From positions 2,286,905 through 2,350,904 of the forward strand of contig JAJVDF010000126.1 in the NCBI GenBank assembly GCA_022410635.1: 64,000 nt of DNA, read 5' to 3'. The notes under the pieces were generated by a model, which worked only from the letters and a program-made list of their open reading frames with translations, had not been told where the DNA came from and made no database searches. Made by a program: the position numbers and the translations under genes. The stretch is from Tretioscincus oriximinensis. Its lineage: Eukaryota > Chordata > Lepidosauria > Squamata > Gymnophthalmidae. This document shows positions 47,693 through 58,102 of this stretch, in pieces (the stretch's first letter is position 1; every line of letters begins with the position of its first letter).

Positions 47693-48619
47693 GGCATAAA
47701 CTGAAATATAATTCCATTTGAATCAAAACATCTAGTCTAGATTTGGCTTTATTTAAACTCAGTTTTTCAACCTGCATGTAAACCTATTCAAACATTTCAT
47801 TTGCTGTGGTTTTCTTGATTCACTACTGCACCTCTTGGTTTGGGTTCAATTTGAACAGGTGAGTCATATGAACACTCCAGTTTGTTTTGAGGCACAAAGC
47901 AAACAAACCAGTTCAGCACATCTCTAGGAAGATCCTTTGTTAGTAACTCCTTGTTCCTTAGATCATCTGTTCCATAATCTGCAACCTTACTGAACATTTG
48001 CCTGTTGCAAAAAGCCTTTCACAGCCCCAGTCCTGGAAGATTAGCCAACTGCCTCCACGTGTATCTAACAAAAATGTATTTGTATTTACAAGAGTGAAAC
48101 ATTTTCTCTTTTAAAGGACTTAAGGTCTACATGCACTCAATATTAATGAATAATTTTGAGTCAACAAAATGGCTTGTTCTGTTTTGGTCCATCTCAAGGT
48201 CATCTTTCTTCCAATCTGTTCCAAGCACATGTGTTGAGTAATCTGACCAAATTCAACCCAAGTAGCTTGGCACATTTTCTTTCTGTACCAACAATGTGAT
48301 AAGGTTAGCCATCCTCTTTGACAGTTCTCTTATTTTATCCAAGGTGTGAAGTCTCCCAAAACATCTTAGAGCAACACACTATAACCTGTAACTTAGGGTA
48401 CATCCAGACAAGATATTTCTACTGTGATGATAGTTATAGTATGTAAATTCCACTTCACATGCCCATGGAGCTTCAGTAATCCATTCGCTAAAAATCCCCA
48501 TTGCCCTGGATTTTTCTACCAATACATTTTCTCAGACATCATTGCAGGCTTCTCTGTAACACCGTTAAAAAGCCTCTGTATGGCTTTTGGTAGCAGGAAC
48601 AGGCAGGTGCTCCAGAGGT
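47693..48619. other. No gene seen
   Basis: Spacer to the left of element F2, with no recognised repeat. Confidence 0.5.
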
Positions 48620-49183
48620 AGGGCTGCCATATTTTGGCAGCCCAAAACCGGGATGGGGGTGGGGTGGGGGTGCGTGCACATGCGTGCACACATACGAACG
48701 CTTGTAGTGAGACAGGCAGAACCATAAGCATCCGTGTGTGTGCACGTGTGTGTACGTAGCTGCTCCTCAGCTGGAGGTGGGGTTTCACGCCTGCTGTCAG
48801 GCAAAGTGCGCCAACCCGCCTCCAGCGGAGAAAAAACGCCTGGGTTTGTGACAGNAGAACAGAGCTCTCCTCCTGTCACAAACCCAGGCGTTTTTGCTCT
48901 ACTGGAGGTGAGTTGGTGCACTTTGCCTGACAGCAGGCGCGAAACCCCCCCTCCTGCATTGGAGCAGCCACAGCACGCTCCGAGGTTCCTTCCAGGACCC
49001 CAGAAAGCGTTGCCCGGGATGCAGCCGTCAGCTCTGATGGCTCCTTTGCCTTTAAAATCCTGCATTTTTATATTCCCTGATGCAGCATTATGGAATGTAA
49101 AAATCCGGGATTTTCTCTTAAAACCCGGAGGGGACTATATTTTAGTCCCCCAAACTGGGATTGTCCCGCCTTCTGCAACCCTA
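48620..49183. mobile_element. Non-autonomous hAT-like element F2
   Basis: 564-bp element. The left end is TAGGGCTGCCATATTTTGGC and the complement of the right end is TAGGGTTGCAGAAGGCGGGA. The flanking eight bases are TCCAGAGG (48612-48619) and TCTAGAGG (49184-49191), 7/8 identical, as expected for hAT transposition. The interior holds a TG/CA-rich stretch (48665-48755) and a large hairpin. A 75-bp interior block (48933-49007) is shared with element F1. The long open frames across it (166 and 202 codons on opposite strands) come from the palindrome and do not look like transposase. Confidence 0.82.
48759..48968. repeat. Large inverted repeat (hairpin) inside F2
   Basis: The left arm 48759-48854 pairs with the right arm 48873-48968. 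I count 84 of 96 positions complementary, with an 18-base spacer containing one ambiguous base. The innermost arm sequence is GCCTGGGTTTGTGACAG on both sides. Confidence 0.93.
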
Positions 49184-49192
49184 TCTAGAGGA

Positions 49193-50120
49193 GGCCTAAT
49201 TCATGACTATAAAATACTTTTTAACTGGGTTTTAACATGTTTTCTGAAAATGTACTTTACATTAAATAATTTGGAGGAAAGAAGGCCTGTTCCTTTGCTG
49301 AAGTGTCCTTTTCATTCTAAAGATTGTTCAGAGGTTGATTAAAATCTTAGATGTAGCTGGGTGTGGGGCTAAAGGTGACCTGGGATGCCTTTCACCTCAT
49401 TGATGTTCAGGATGATTTAGCTGACGGGAGAGGGGCTAGGTAAATCTCTTTTTTGTCTCCCACTCGTCTAGGTGATCATTCCAGATATAAATTTTTCAGT
49501 GATGAGTATGGGCATATATGTATTTAAATCATCTTCATTCCTGAAACACTGAACTGAAAACTAGACAAAACTTGAGGGTTCTCCCTCCTGATTGTGACCT
49601 GTTTGTCAGGACTAAAAATGGTTTAAATAGCACACATGTGATCTGGCCCTAAGTGTATTAAAGGAATAGCATTTTTTTAATTCCTGTTTTCTTTCATGAT
49701 TTGTATATAGAACAGTCCAGCATTTCTTTTAACCCACATAGCCAAAGGACATAAACACATGATGTTTCTAAGAAAGTATCACACCAACAAAGAAACAATC
49801 AGTTATTTCTTATAAGGTCTGTTATGGAGACTAAACATAACTCAATTCCAAGAATTAGGGATCATCACTAGAAGAAACATAGGTACTTTGTGCAAATTTC
49901 AGGGGCATTTCAAGGATTTTTTTTACTTCCAATTGTTGACAAAATGGTTCTTATCTTCACTGTATTGATGAACTCAGGAAATAATCATAGTGATAAAACC
50001 AATGCATTTAATTTACACTGTTCTTGAGATTAAAGATAAAATGAGCGGTGAGCTGTTGCTTTCAAATAAATTGTCATTTCCAGTAAAGAACTTCATTCCT
50101 CTTTGCATGTAGCAAATCTC
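49193..50120. other. No gene seen
   Basis: Spacer between F2 and the CR1 5' half. It does not continue CR1 ORF2. Confidence 0.55.
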
Positions 50121-50134
50121 TGAAATAGTTAATA

Positions 50135-50252
50135 TGCATGTTTGTTTGTCCACCAGGTTTCAGTTATGCCAATAATATCAACATTATTGTCATTCACTAA
50201 GTATTCCAACGCCCCTATTTTTGCTCGGAGGCTTCTGGCATTTGCATACACT
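50135..50252 (-). pseudogene. CR1 ORF2 endonuclease N-terminus
   Basis: Minus-strand translation reads VYANARSLRAKIGALEYLVN, then VDIIGITETWWTNKHAY. This is the start of the CR1 apurinic-like endonuclease domain, including the ITETW motif that carries a metal-binding Glu. It begins about 40 bases after the ORF1 stop, then ends abruptly, so no catalytic His or RT follows. Confidence 0.88.
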
Positions 50253-50294
50253 TAAATGGATGCTGCCCAGCTTCTGTCAGCTTTCACCCAGATA

Positions 50295-50939
50295 TCAGTT
50301 TAAAAGCTGCTCTGCAACCTTTTTAATATTAAGCACCAGCAGTCTGGTTCCAGCTTGGTTCAAGTGCAACCCATCCCTTTTGTACAGGTATGGCATGTCC
50401 CAAAATGTCCCCCAGTTCCTGGCAAATCTAAATCCTTCTTCAAGACACCACAGCCTCATCCATGCATTGAAGCTTCTAATCTCTGCCTGTCTAGCTGGCC
50501 CTGCTCGTGGAACAGGTAGTATTTCAGAAAATGCTACCTTGGAGGTCCTGGATTTCAATCTTCTACCTAGCAACCTAAATTTGGCTTCCAGGACTCCCCA
50601 CTTGGCTCTCCCAATGTCATTGGTAGCAACATGTACCACAACACCTGGCTCCATCCCAGCACTGTCTAGCAGCCTATCTAGATGTAGCGTGATGTCCGNA
50701 ACCTTAGCACCCGGCAGGCAAGTTACCATGCGGTCATCATGCTCATCGCACACCCTTCTCTCTATATGCCTAACAATCGGATCGCCCACTACAAGAAGTC
50801 CACTTCCCTCCACCCGTGGAGGACTGCCCTCGGTGCAAGAGGATACCAGCACATCTTCTAAGGAAGGGGTTCCTACTGAGGGTAGCTGTCCCTCTTCCTC
50901 ACTCTGATGTCCTCTCTGCCAGAGACCTCCATTCACCAA
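50295..50939 (-). pseudogene. CR1 ORF1 SGNH-esterase domain, catalytic Ser lost
   Basis: A 214-codon frame with an SGNH-hydrolase-like domain as in CR1 ORF1 of birds and reptiles. The segment LLVVGDPIVRHIERRVC covers block I; residue 54 is Pro (CCG, one base from TCG Ser) where the nucleophilic Ser of GDS is expected. Block III reads HVATNDIG (residues 103-110), with Ala105 for the usual Gly. Block V keeps the Asp-x-x-His pair (Asp189, His192) in YKRDGLHLNQAGT. Between these are VAFSEILPVPR and GTFWDMPYLY, typical of the family. An ambiguous base makes residue 81 unknown. Upstream coding continues in a different frame, so the N-terminus is lost. The domain's role in retrotransposition is thought to involve membranes or lipids; this copy should be inactive. 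Confidence 0.88.
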
Positions 50940-51300
50940 GGCAGCTGGAGGGCTGCACTCCTGGTAGTGGGATGCTCCTACTTCTCAGGTGACCAAAGTC
51001 CTTTCCCAGGTTTATCTTCTGGGTGTGCCATGAGAAACAGTGTGGAAGAAGACTATCCACACTGTAGGAAACAGCCTGGCAGAAGTGTGAATTGGATATT
51101 CCTGGCCATGACTTGCCCTGCACTTGTGTATCATATGTGTCATTCCTTACCTGGTCTGAGGTCAGGACACAAAGACTCAGATTGTTCTGCTTACATTTGA
51201 CATTTACAACAGCAATTCTGACACACCTCACAAAAATCTGCTTTTTTCCTGTGAGCCTAGTACAACAAGAATGGTTAGGATCTAAGGTTGCAACCAGGGC

Positions 51301-52039
51301 TGTATCCACATGAAACTTGTTTATTCTGAAATTTCCTGATAATCCAGTTTATCAGTTTTAATGTGTCTCGTTCATATCTTTGCAATGTATTCTGAATTCC
51401 GTCATTCTGTCAGTGCCTGAAAGTGAGATTTTCTGTGTACATGACACACCCTTCTGGCAGCCATTTTGTTTGCTGGTTGTCAAGAGTAGTCCATTTTCTA
51501 AAATTTCTAAAATTTGCTGTCAATATTTTGATTCTTCCATTTGTCACCTTCACAGTTTCTCGCCAGAACTATCCACACATCACAGCCTTTTCACAGTAAC
51601 CCTATATTTGACAGTTGGGCTGAATCCCTACTGGGTGAATAATCTATTTGAAAATCAGATTTCTGTTGCATTTGCCTTACCAGGTTGTTATACAAACTGG
51701 CAGTTTGCAGGTTTTAAAGCTGATTATCATGATTATTGGTATACCATGAGAACTGCTGAACACTTTATAAGGTTACAGAGAAAAGGCTGTGATGTGTGCG
51801 TAGTTTTGGTTTATTCTGGAATATTCATACATTATTTCAGAATATTCATTTTTTATTTTAGAATATCCTGTTATATTGGAATAAAAAGTGATGCTGGGTG
51901 CAACTTACTGGTAAATGTAATTTACTGTTCAAATCCAATCATGAGGAAAATCTATTGATATTAGTGGTTTCTCTCTTATTGATATTAGTAGCATTTTCTC
52001 CTGAAATTAAGTTTATCTTGAGATATTGACAGACAGTCT
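51301..52039. other. No gene supported; long chance-like frame
   Basis: Contains a 192-codon plus-strand frame (51380-51958). It has no recognised motif, a Phe/Tyr/Ile-rich composition that follows the T-rich DNA, and no splice or promoter support. Confidence 0.5.
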
Positions 52040-52252
52040 GTTTTCGTGATTGCAGTGCCAGACTCTTATCTGGTTGCCTCCTAGTTTGATTTGGCACTTC
52101 TCTATCAAGCAGCTAAGTGATCTTCGGCTACTCCAGTTCTTTGGGGTTAACTCAGCCTCATTTACTTCACAGGGTGCCTGTGTTGTAAAGAGAACCCTTT
52201 GGGTTGAAAAAAGCCATGTATAGGAACCAACTCTTCTTTTTCTTTTACTACT
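52040..52252 (+). mobile_element. tRNA-derived SINE, family B
   Basis: Matches the complement of 59281-59517. Shared blocks are CCAGACTCTTATCTGG, AACTCAGCCTCATTTACTTC, ACAGGGTGCCTGTGTTG and the end AACCAACTCTTC. The tail changes from TTCTTTTT to TTTTACTACTAC and merges with the following microsatellite. Confidence 0.8.
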
Positions 52253-52333
52253 ACTACTGCTGCTGCTACTGCTACTACTACTGCTACTACTACTACTACT
52301 ACTACTACTATTACTACTATTACTACTACTACA
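52245..52333. repeat. (TAC)n/(TGC)n microsatellite
   Basis: Imperfect CTA/CTG triplets between two SINEs. It probably grew from the tail of the upstream SINE. Confidence 0.95.
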
Positions 52334-52633
52334 GGCCCGGATAGCTCAGTCACTTAGGAATTCGTCTCTCACCTGGGAGATCGGGTTTTGAAGCCCTGTG
52401 TGGGACGTGGGGAGGGGTGAGCACGTTCCACTAGCCTGTAGCTCTAGCCAACCCAGCTATTCGAAAGCATGAATTGCAAGAAATTGCAACTGACTGCAAT
52501 TAGATACATGGGAACCACCATAGCCTGGTGGGGAAGATAGAATGTGAGCCTTCGGGCAAAATATATCCTTGTATGCCGCTTTGAAAGGTGAGAAAGGCGG
52601 GGTATAAGAACCCAGTTCTTCTTCTTCTTCTTC
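52334..52633 (+). mobile_element. tRNA-derived SINE, family A, most complete copy
   Basis: Starts with the tRNA-like head GGCCCGGATAGCTCAGTCAC (A box) and GATCGGGTTTTGAAGCCC (B box), which would form an internal RNA polymerase III promoter. Body: CACTAGCCTGTAGCTCTAGC, CAACCCAGCTATTCGAAAGC, GCCTGGTGGGGAAGATAG and GGTGAGAAAGGCGGGGTATA. The tail is (TTC)n at 52617-52633. It inserted directly at the end of the (TAC)n run. Confidence 0.9.
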
Positions 52634-53897
52634 CTCTACTATACAGGAGAACATAGATGGAGAAGAGGTTCAGTTGAGTTATGCGTTTTTGCCTTCTGGC
52701 CAATCATATTTAATATGATATTGTAACTATTGCTAGTGACATTTCAGTACTACTTCATTGGGATGGGAATAGTACTAGTGTATTATTTTGCATATTTCAG
52801 AATGAATTTCAATCCACCAAGACTGAGATAAAGCTAGCTACATGTTTATTGAAAAGCTGAGAGCAATTAGTGTAATAGTCAGGATTATAGTAGAGAAAAA
52901 TGTCGATGAAATGAATTTTATTAAACATGAGATAAAATCCATTTTTGAAAGTGCTTCCTGGTGGCATTAGCAATGTAAGTGGAGGATGATGATACCTTCC
53001 TTAGACAACACTGCATTTATTCCCCATCTTGTGATGAACCTGTCCTGGTTGTTAGGTGATGAAGTTGAGAAAATGTAGAATGATTTTCAAAAATGATTTT
53101 CAAATTATTATTTTCGTTTCACCCTGAGGCAATTCTTTCTCCATAACCATTTTTTAAATCATGGGAAAAATTTGCATTCGATGCTAGAAGTTGGCAAGAC
53201 CCATAATATGTGCATGGTACTGAAATTCCTTTTAAATTCTGCTTAAATGGAAATAGATTATCTGAAAGTGCTAAGGGAAGGGGGATAAGGAGAGATTTTT
53301 TTATAAAAAAAACTTCAGAAGGTATTTTCTTTATGTTTTGTTGTTAGAAATGTTTAGAATAATCATAGACATGTTGAGGCTTTAGTCAATCTGGAATTAA
53401 TGGACTTGTCTTCTTTGAAATCTAATGCTCATTATAGAACATCAAGTCTATGGATTATATTCTCCAGTTCCTGCAGAAGCAGGTAAAGTTTAAATATCTG
53501 ATTGCATTAGCATCTGCATGCAGTTTGTTTGGCAGTGGTACAGGAGTATAAGAAATACAAATTCAGAATTTTACCACTGCTTGCATCAAATGTGGTGAAA
53601 ATCAGGCCTGAATTTAGTATGGTGCAAGGAGTGCATGGCCTTGGGATGATGCAGAAGGTTCAAAGCCAAGGGATAAGAGGATCATCCAAGCAGTTCTGTA
53701 AAAATTATAGGCCTACCATTGTGCTACTAGCTCCCTGCTCCATCTAAGCCGCAACCTACTCTGGTCCAATGCCTCTTCCCATGCCCATTGGTTTACATCC
53801 CCTATCCAGGTACCTGATATGCTTGATCTCCGAAATCTCACAGCCAACCACCGTCATCTCGTAACCAACCCCCTCCTTGATTTGGTGGGGAAATCTG
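52634..53897. other. No gene seen
   Basis: Spacer with no recognised repeat; composition becomes GC-richer toward the right. Confidence 0.5.
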
Positions 53898-54436
53898 CCC
53901 GCCTTTTCCTATGCCCAGGCTGCCCTCTGTCTGCTTTCGGGGGCTGCTGTCTGGAGATTGGCTATGTGAAGCGACGAGCAGGACGTCGTTGCTGTCAAAT
54001 AGTTCAGCTGAGGCAAGGAGGAGGAGGTGGGGAAGTTGACAGGATGTCTGTCAATGTTCCCCTTCATTTTGCCAAGCTGATCTCCAGGTAGCAGCCCCTG
54101 AAAGCAGGCGGAGGACAGCCTGGGCTTAGGAAAAGGCTTCTTGTGACAGGCAGCCGGCTTCGCTGCATTGCTTCAGCTGTGCCCTCCTTCCAGCCAGCCC
54201 TTCACCTGCTTTTGGGGGCTGCTGCCTGGAGATTAACTTGGCGAAACGAAGTTGAACATTGACAGACGTTCTGTCAACCTCCCCATCATCTCCTTGCCTC
54301 AGACGAACCATTTGACAGCAATGACATCCTGCTCGTCACTTCGCAGAGTCGATCTCCAGGCAGCAGCCCCTGAAAATAGGTGGAGGGCCAGCTGGAAGGA
54401 GGGCATAGCCGAAGCAACACAGCAAAGCCGGCGGTG
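53898..54436. repeat. Double palindrome (two hairpins that are inverted copies of each other)
   Basis: Hairpin 1 pairs 53898-53966 with 54077-54145. Hairpin 2 pairs about 54150-54233 with about 54351-54436. The whole of unit 1 (about 53921-54117) is also similar to the complement of unit 2 (about 54190-54390). Each unit starts GGGGGCTGCTGCCTGGAGAT and ends with its complement. The blocks CGACGAGCAGGACGTCGTTG and GCTGTCAAAT occur in unit 1 and, inverted, in unit 2. Probably a fold-back DNA element; no transposase, TIR class or target duplication identified. Confidence 0.85.
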
Positions 54437-54465
54437 TATGACGAGAATTCAAGTATACATGTGCA

Positions 54466-54543
54466 CAGACACACCATTGCATATTCTGGAATATAGCTTT
54501 GTGGTTTGAACAGACACGCCATTGCTATATTCTGGAATATAGC
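54466..54543. repeat. Tandem duplication, period about 45 bp
   Basis: CAGACACACCATTGCATATT...GGAATATAGC at 54466-54497 is repeated at 54511-54543 with two small changes. Confidence 0.85.
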
Positions 54544-54545
54544 CT

Positions 54546-56632
54546 AAGATTCAGCCTAAGACTAGTTACTGAATTTGTTTTCTCTCCAGTACTTTTTAAA
54601 CTTAAAACTTAAATGTCATTTTATTTTAAATGAATTAATTAGTGTGCCATGCTTTGGGAAATGCTGTTGTAACAGGAAAGGAAGGACATTGTATCTCAGA
54701 AAACAGATACCACTTTGCAGAGAATTTAGAAGGGAAATGTGACTGTGTGTTTTAGTTCTGGGAACAGCCAAGGTCCCCTACTGAATTTCATGAACATCTA
54801 ATATAGTAATACCTTTTTTAAAAAATCATTTGCTCTTGACAACAGTCCAGTTAAACACCAGATGATTTAAGGAAAAGATGGCACCCTGACTTAAAGGCTT
54901 GTTTTTCTCACTCTCTTTCAGGGCTCTGTGGAGCTCCTTTTCTGCATACCAACCAATTCTGAGAGGATTCTTATTTAGCAACATCAGCAGAATATAATCC
55001 ATTGATTGTGAAGAGAAAACCACAAGGGTTGTCCTCTCTGTCCATATCAATAGATATATCACTGTCATCCTTTTAATTGTTCAGCAGGAAGCTGTTTCCT
55101 GTTTCTTATCAAATACTGTGGCTTTGGTAACTCTCGCAGGGTGCTTACGCAAAGCTGTATTAGCGTAAGCTACTAAATCTCCATTATTGGTTCTTTAAAC
55201 TGATTTTCATGTGCTTCATTCAGGCATTCATTAGTAATTATTGCATATCTGCCTGTTGTTCAGTGGCATTTTTGGCTACTCCATTTTGAGTCTTAAAATG
55301 TGCCTTTATCTGGTTATCACTCTGAAATAGTTGCTGATATAAAATAGGGAAGGAAACCAAAAAGAAGATGGGGGAAGGGGGAAATAAGCCTTTGGTTTTT
55401 ACAGGAGTCCACAAAAGATGGAGCACATGAACAATGAACCTAGTTGTTTCACAGAGAACAACCTTTCTTCCCAGTCAATAAATGGATTTGAGACATCCTA
55501 TTCTCTGACAGTTCTGGGACTGTAAGTCTGATATTAAAGTCAATGCTTGATTTAAGAGCATAAAAGGGCAGAATTGCATTCAAAGCAGTGCAAACATTTA
55601 ATTTCAAGGAAGTAATTAGAATGGCTCCAATATAGCTGCTTGGAAGTCATTTCACTGTAAAACAGTTCAAAGGTTATGCCTTAATTTCTTCATGGTATGT
55701 ATTGCATTTCATCCAATTAAGGTTCTTTTTAACAATTTGTTCAAAAGTTTACTGAAGTGGTTATTATGCAAATAAGCAACAGTGGTAATAAATAAATAGA
55801 TAAACAAATAAACAAACACTGTCTCCCTCCCACATTTCTCACACTTCCTTTATAATACAAACATTGACCAAAGTGCACAACTTCCAGAACAGACAAGAAC
55901 TATGATTGTTATGTCATAATACCTGTGGGGATTACACTGTGGACAAGAAAGATAGATTGTCGCTGTATCTTATTCCTCGGTACTTGAGATGAATTCCAGC
56001 TACTGTATATCTCTTCCGTTTTTAATTGTGTGCTCTTTCAAAATAATTATTTAACATAAAATATTTTCTTAAGATCCTTCAATCTGAAGTTAGCATAAAA
56101 ATGCAGGTGATATTATCACATTGGGGTACTGTGATGCTGATGGTCTGTAGTTACATAACTAGAGCCATTTATGTGGCACATTTCATTTAACCCCCGAGTC
56201 ATTCATTGATGGTGGGTTATGTTCTTCTACATAACATTGCTGCCATGTGGTAGTAGCTCCATTAATGTTGGTGGTTCTCAGGGCAGATTTCTAGTGCCAA
56301 CTGAAAGGTCACTTGCACTGTTTAAAAAGGCTTAGATGCCTTAAAAATGCTGTGGGAAGACTGTCTTCCCTTAATGGTGTTAGCTACAATATGCATTAAT
56401 CACTCTCTTGCTGCTAGGAGGTTGACTTAGAGCACAGAAGTTTTCTCACCTCCTACATCAGGTAAGCAACAAAATGTTTCTATACGGCCATTGTTTTGAA
56501 GAGCTTTTGTATTAGATGCCTGCTCCAGAGGAGCAAACATTACCTGGAAAGAGTGGGGAAAATGTAGTTTCTTAGTAGAATCTCCCCAAGCAAACTAATC
56601 CATGAGCCTACAGGTCCTGGAGGCACAACTGA
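54546..56632. other. No gene seen
   Basis: 2.1 kb AT-rich spacer. It has an AAAT/AAAC-rich stretch near 55788-55816 and an 80-codon minus-strand frame (54826-55068) with no recognised motif. Confidence 0.5.
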
Positions 56633-56760
56633 TGGTGGTGGTGGTGGTTGCTCAGTTGATTCTTGGTGACTCCATGAATCATAGCATTCCAGGACCCTCT
56701 GTCTTCATTTTTTCAAAAGTCTACCCAAGCTCATGTTTGTTGTTTCCATTTGTTGGCATA
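56633..56760 (-). mobile_element. Bov-B (RTE-clade) LINE 3' end fragment
   Basis: The minus strand reads AACATGAGCTTGGGTAGACT, then GACAGAGGGTCCTGGAATGC. It continues CATGGAGTCACCAAGAATCA and ACTGAGCAACC with an ACC-rich tail. The translation MSLGRLL...FMESPRIN parallels the Bov-B C-terminus MSL.KLREIV.DREAW.AAVHGV.KS.T. The coding part is decayed. Confidence 0.7.
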
Positions 56761-58040
56761 GAGTGAAAGACAAAAGCAGTACCTGGTAGTGGGAACCTGC
56801 AGAAGGAAGGTTTAGTTTGTTGGTCTGAAAAACTGTCATTTTGTTTCTGTAAATAAAAGTTGCTGCTGGGATTTTTACTTAATTCCAACAATTATATCTA
56901 GATTGATCTCATTCTTTCCTTCTCCCTAATGATAGGCTGTCTATGATACGTCTGTCAAAGCAAACCTCTAATTCTAAATATCCTTTCTCTAGGCACATGG
57001 AAATTGCTAGAGCACAAATCCATTCTATAAGGGTATGGGCTCAGTACAGTCATCTCCCACCATGACATGCTCTAATGAACCAAGATAGATATTATCAATA
57101 ATAAGAAATGATAGTAAGCTTGTTGGATATGATTGTTTTCCAAGCTTTGGATTCAAGCCTAGTGGTATCAGCTTCCAAGCTGAGACTTGTATTAGAAGCC
57201 CAGCTGGGCAGCTGCAATAACAACTATGGTAATCTTGATCGAATACTCTCAAAGGGAACAAAATTAGGTGGTGGACCTAGCTGCCCAACTATAACAGCTG
57301 TGCAATTGTCTTTCGTCAAAGTTTCATCATTGCAAGAATGCAATTTTCTCTACGTTGTTGGAGGAACTGAAAGATTGTTGTTATGCTTTTCTGTTTATAT
57401 GTATGCAGTTTTATTTGAATGGTGAAACATATCACTCCTGTTATTTTATTTTTTTCACGATTGCCAACAGTCTATTTGCACTGTTTATTTCAAAAGAAAT
57501 GATGCCATTTTCCTCTTTACAGTAGTTGATTAATAACTACAATGGTGTAGTTTGGGAATAATGAGTACATTTCTAATTAAGATGTAAAAATAGGCAGAGT
57601 CTGCATTGTTTATTGAAGCTTGTTTCTGCTCTTGTTTCCAGCCAAATAAGAAGTTTCATGCTAAGATGTTTAGCATATGGATTACAGATTGTTTTCCATA
57701 AACAAAAAGTTTTTCTGCACTTACATGTGCAGGTCTAAATCTGCATATGTAATGTGTTGGTTTTAAAGCAGAGCTGACTATGGCTGCAGGCACATGAGGT
57801 TTTCATGCTGCAGTGGTAGCATGATGTCTCTGTCCCATATGTTAACAGAATTTTTGTAATGCACCCGGAAAAAAAGGTCATTTGTCCCACAATATTCTTT
57901 AACTAATGTTAAAGCCATGGAGGTAAAAAAACTGTCCAGGAAGAATCACTGTATGAGCATGCTCAGAATATACATCTTGGTTAGTTGTCTTCAACACCAA
58001 CATAGAATAGATGGTTAAACATGCTCAGTATTTACTTCCT
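56761..58040. other. No gene seen
   Basis: A 105-codon plus-strand frame (57108-57425) has no recognised motif. 57940-58045 contains GAGCATGCTCAG and ACATGCTCAGTATTTACTTCC, possibly a relative of repeat family D. Confidence 0.5.
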
Positions 58041-58102
58041 GGTGAGACAGAATGCTGGACTAGATGGGCCTTAGCGTAATTCAGTAGGACTTCTCTTATG
58101 AT
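58041..58102 (+). mobile_element. CR1 LINE 3' terminal fragment
   Basis: Only the last ~60 bases: GAGACAGAATGCTGGACTAG, ATGGGCC and ACTTCTCTTATGAT. Confidence 0.85.

Larger units (their letters stand above)
50121..51300 (-). mobile_element. CR1 LINE 5' half, lacking its 3' end
   Basis: Minus-strand CR1 with ORF1 (esterase) followed after a short gap by the start of ORF2. Homology stops near 50121, inside the endonuclease domain. The upstream limit near 51300 is approximate; a cysteine-rich stretch near 51190-51240 (minus) may be the ORF1 zinc-binding region. All other CR1 copies in the window are 3' fragments, so this arrangement is the reverse of the usual truncation. Confidence 0.85.

Noticed and set aside
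48565..49342. Long open frames on both strands (166 and 202 codons) across 48.6-49.3 kb
   Set aside because: They mirror each other because the underlying DNA is a palindrome inside a hAT-like element. There is no transposase motif.
50221..50907. 228-codon plus-strand frame
   Set aside because: It lies opposite the CR1 ORF1 esterase on the minus strand, which has clear family motifs. The plus frame is a shadow.
51380..51958. 192-codon plus-strand open frame
   Set aside because: It is long, but its Phe/Tyr/Ile-rich composition follows T-rich DNA. No domain, signal or splice context was found, so a chance frame is more likely than a gene.
52334..52410. tRNA gene-like A and B boxes
   Set aside because: They belong to the head of a SINE that is repeated at 7.7 and 19.2 kb. 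No complete tRNA cloverleaf with an acceptor stem was apparent.
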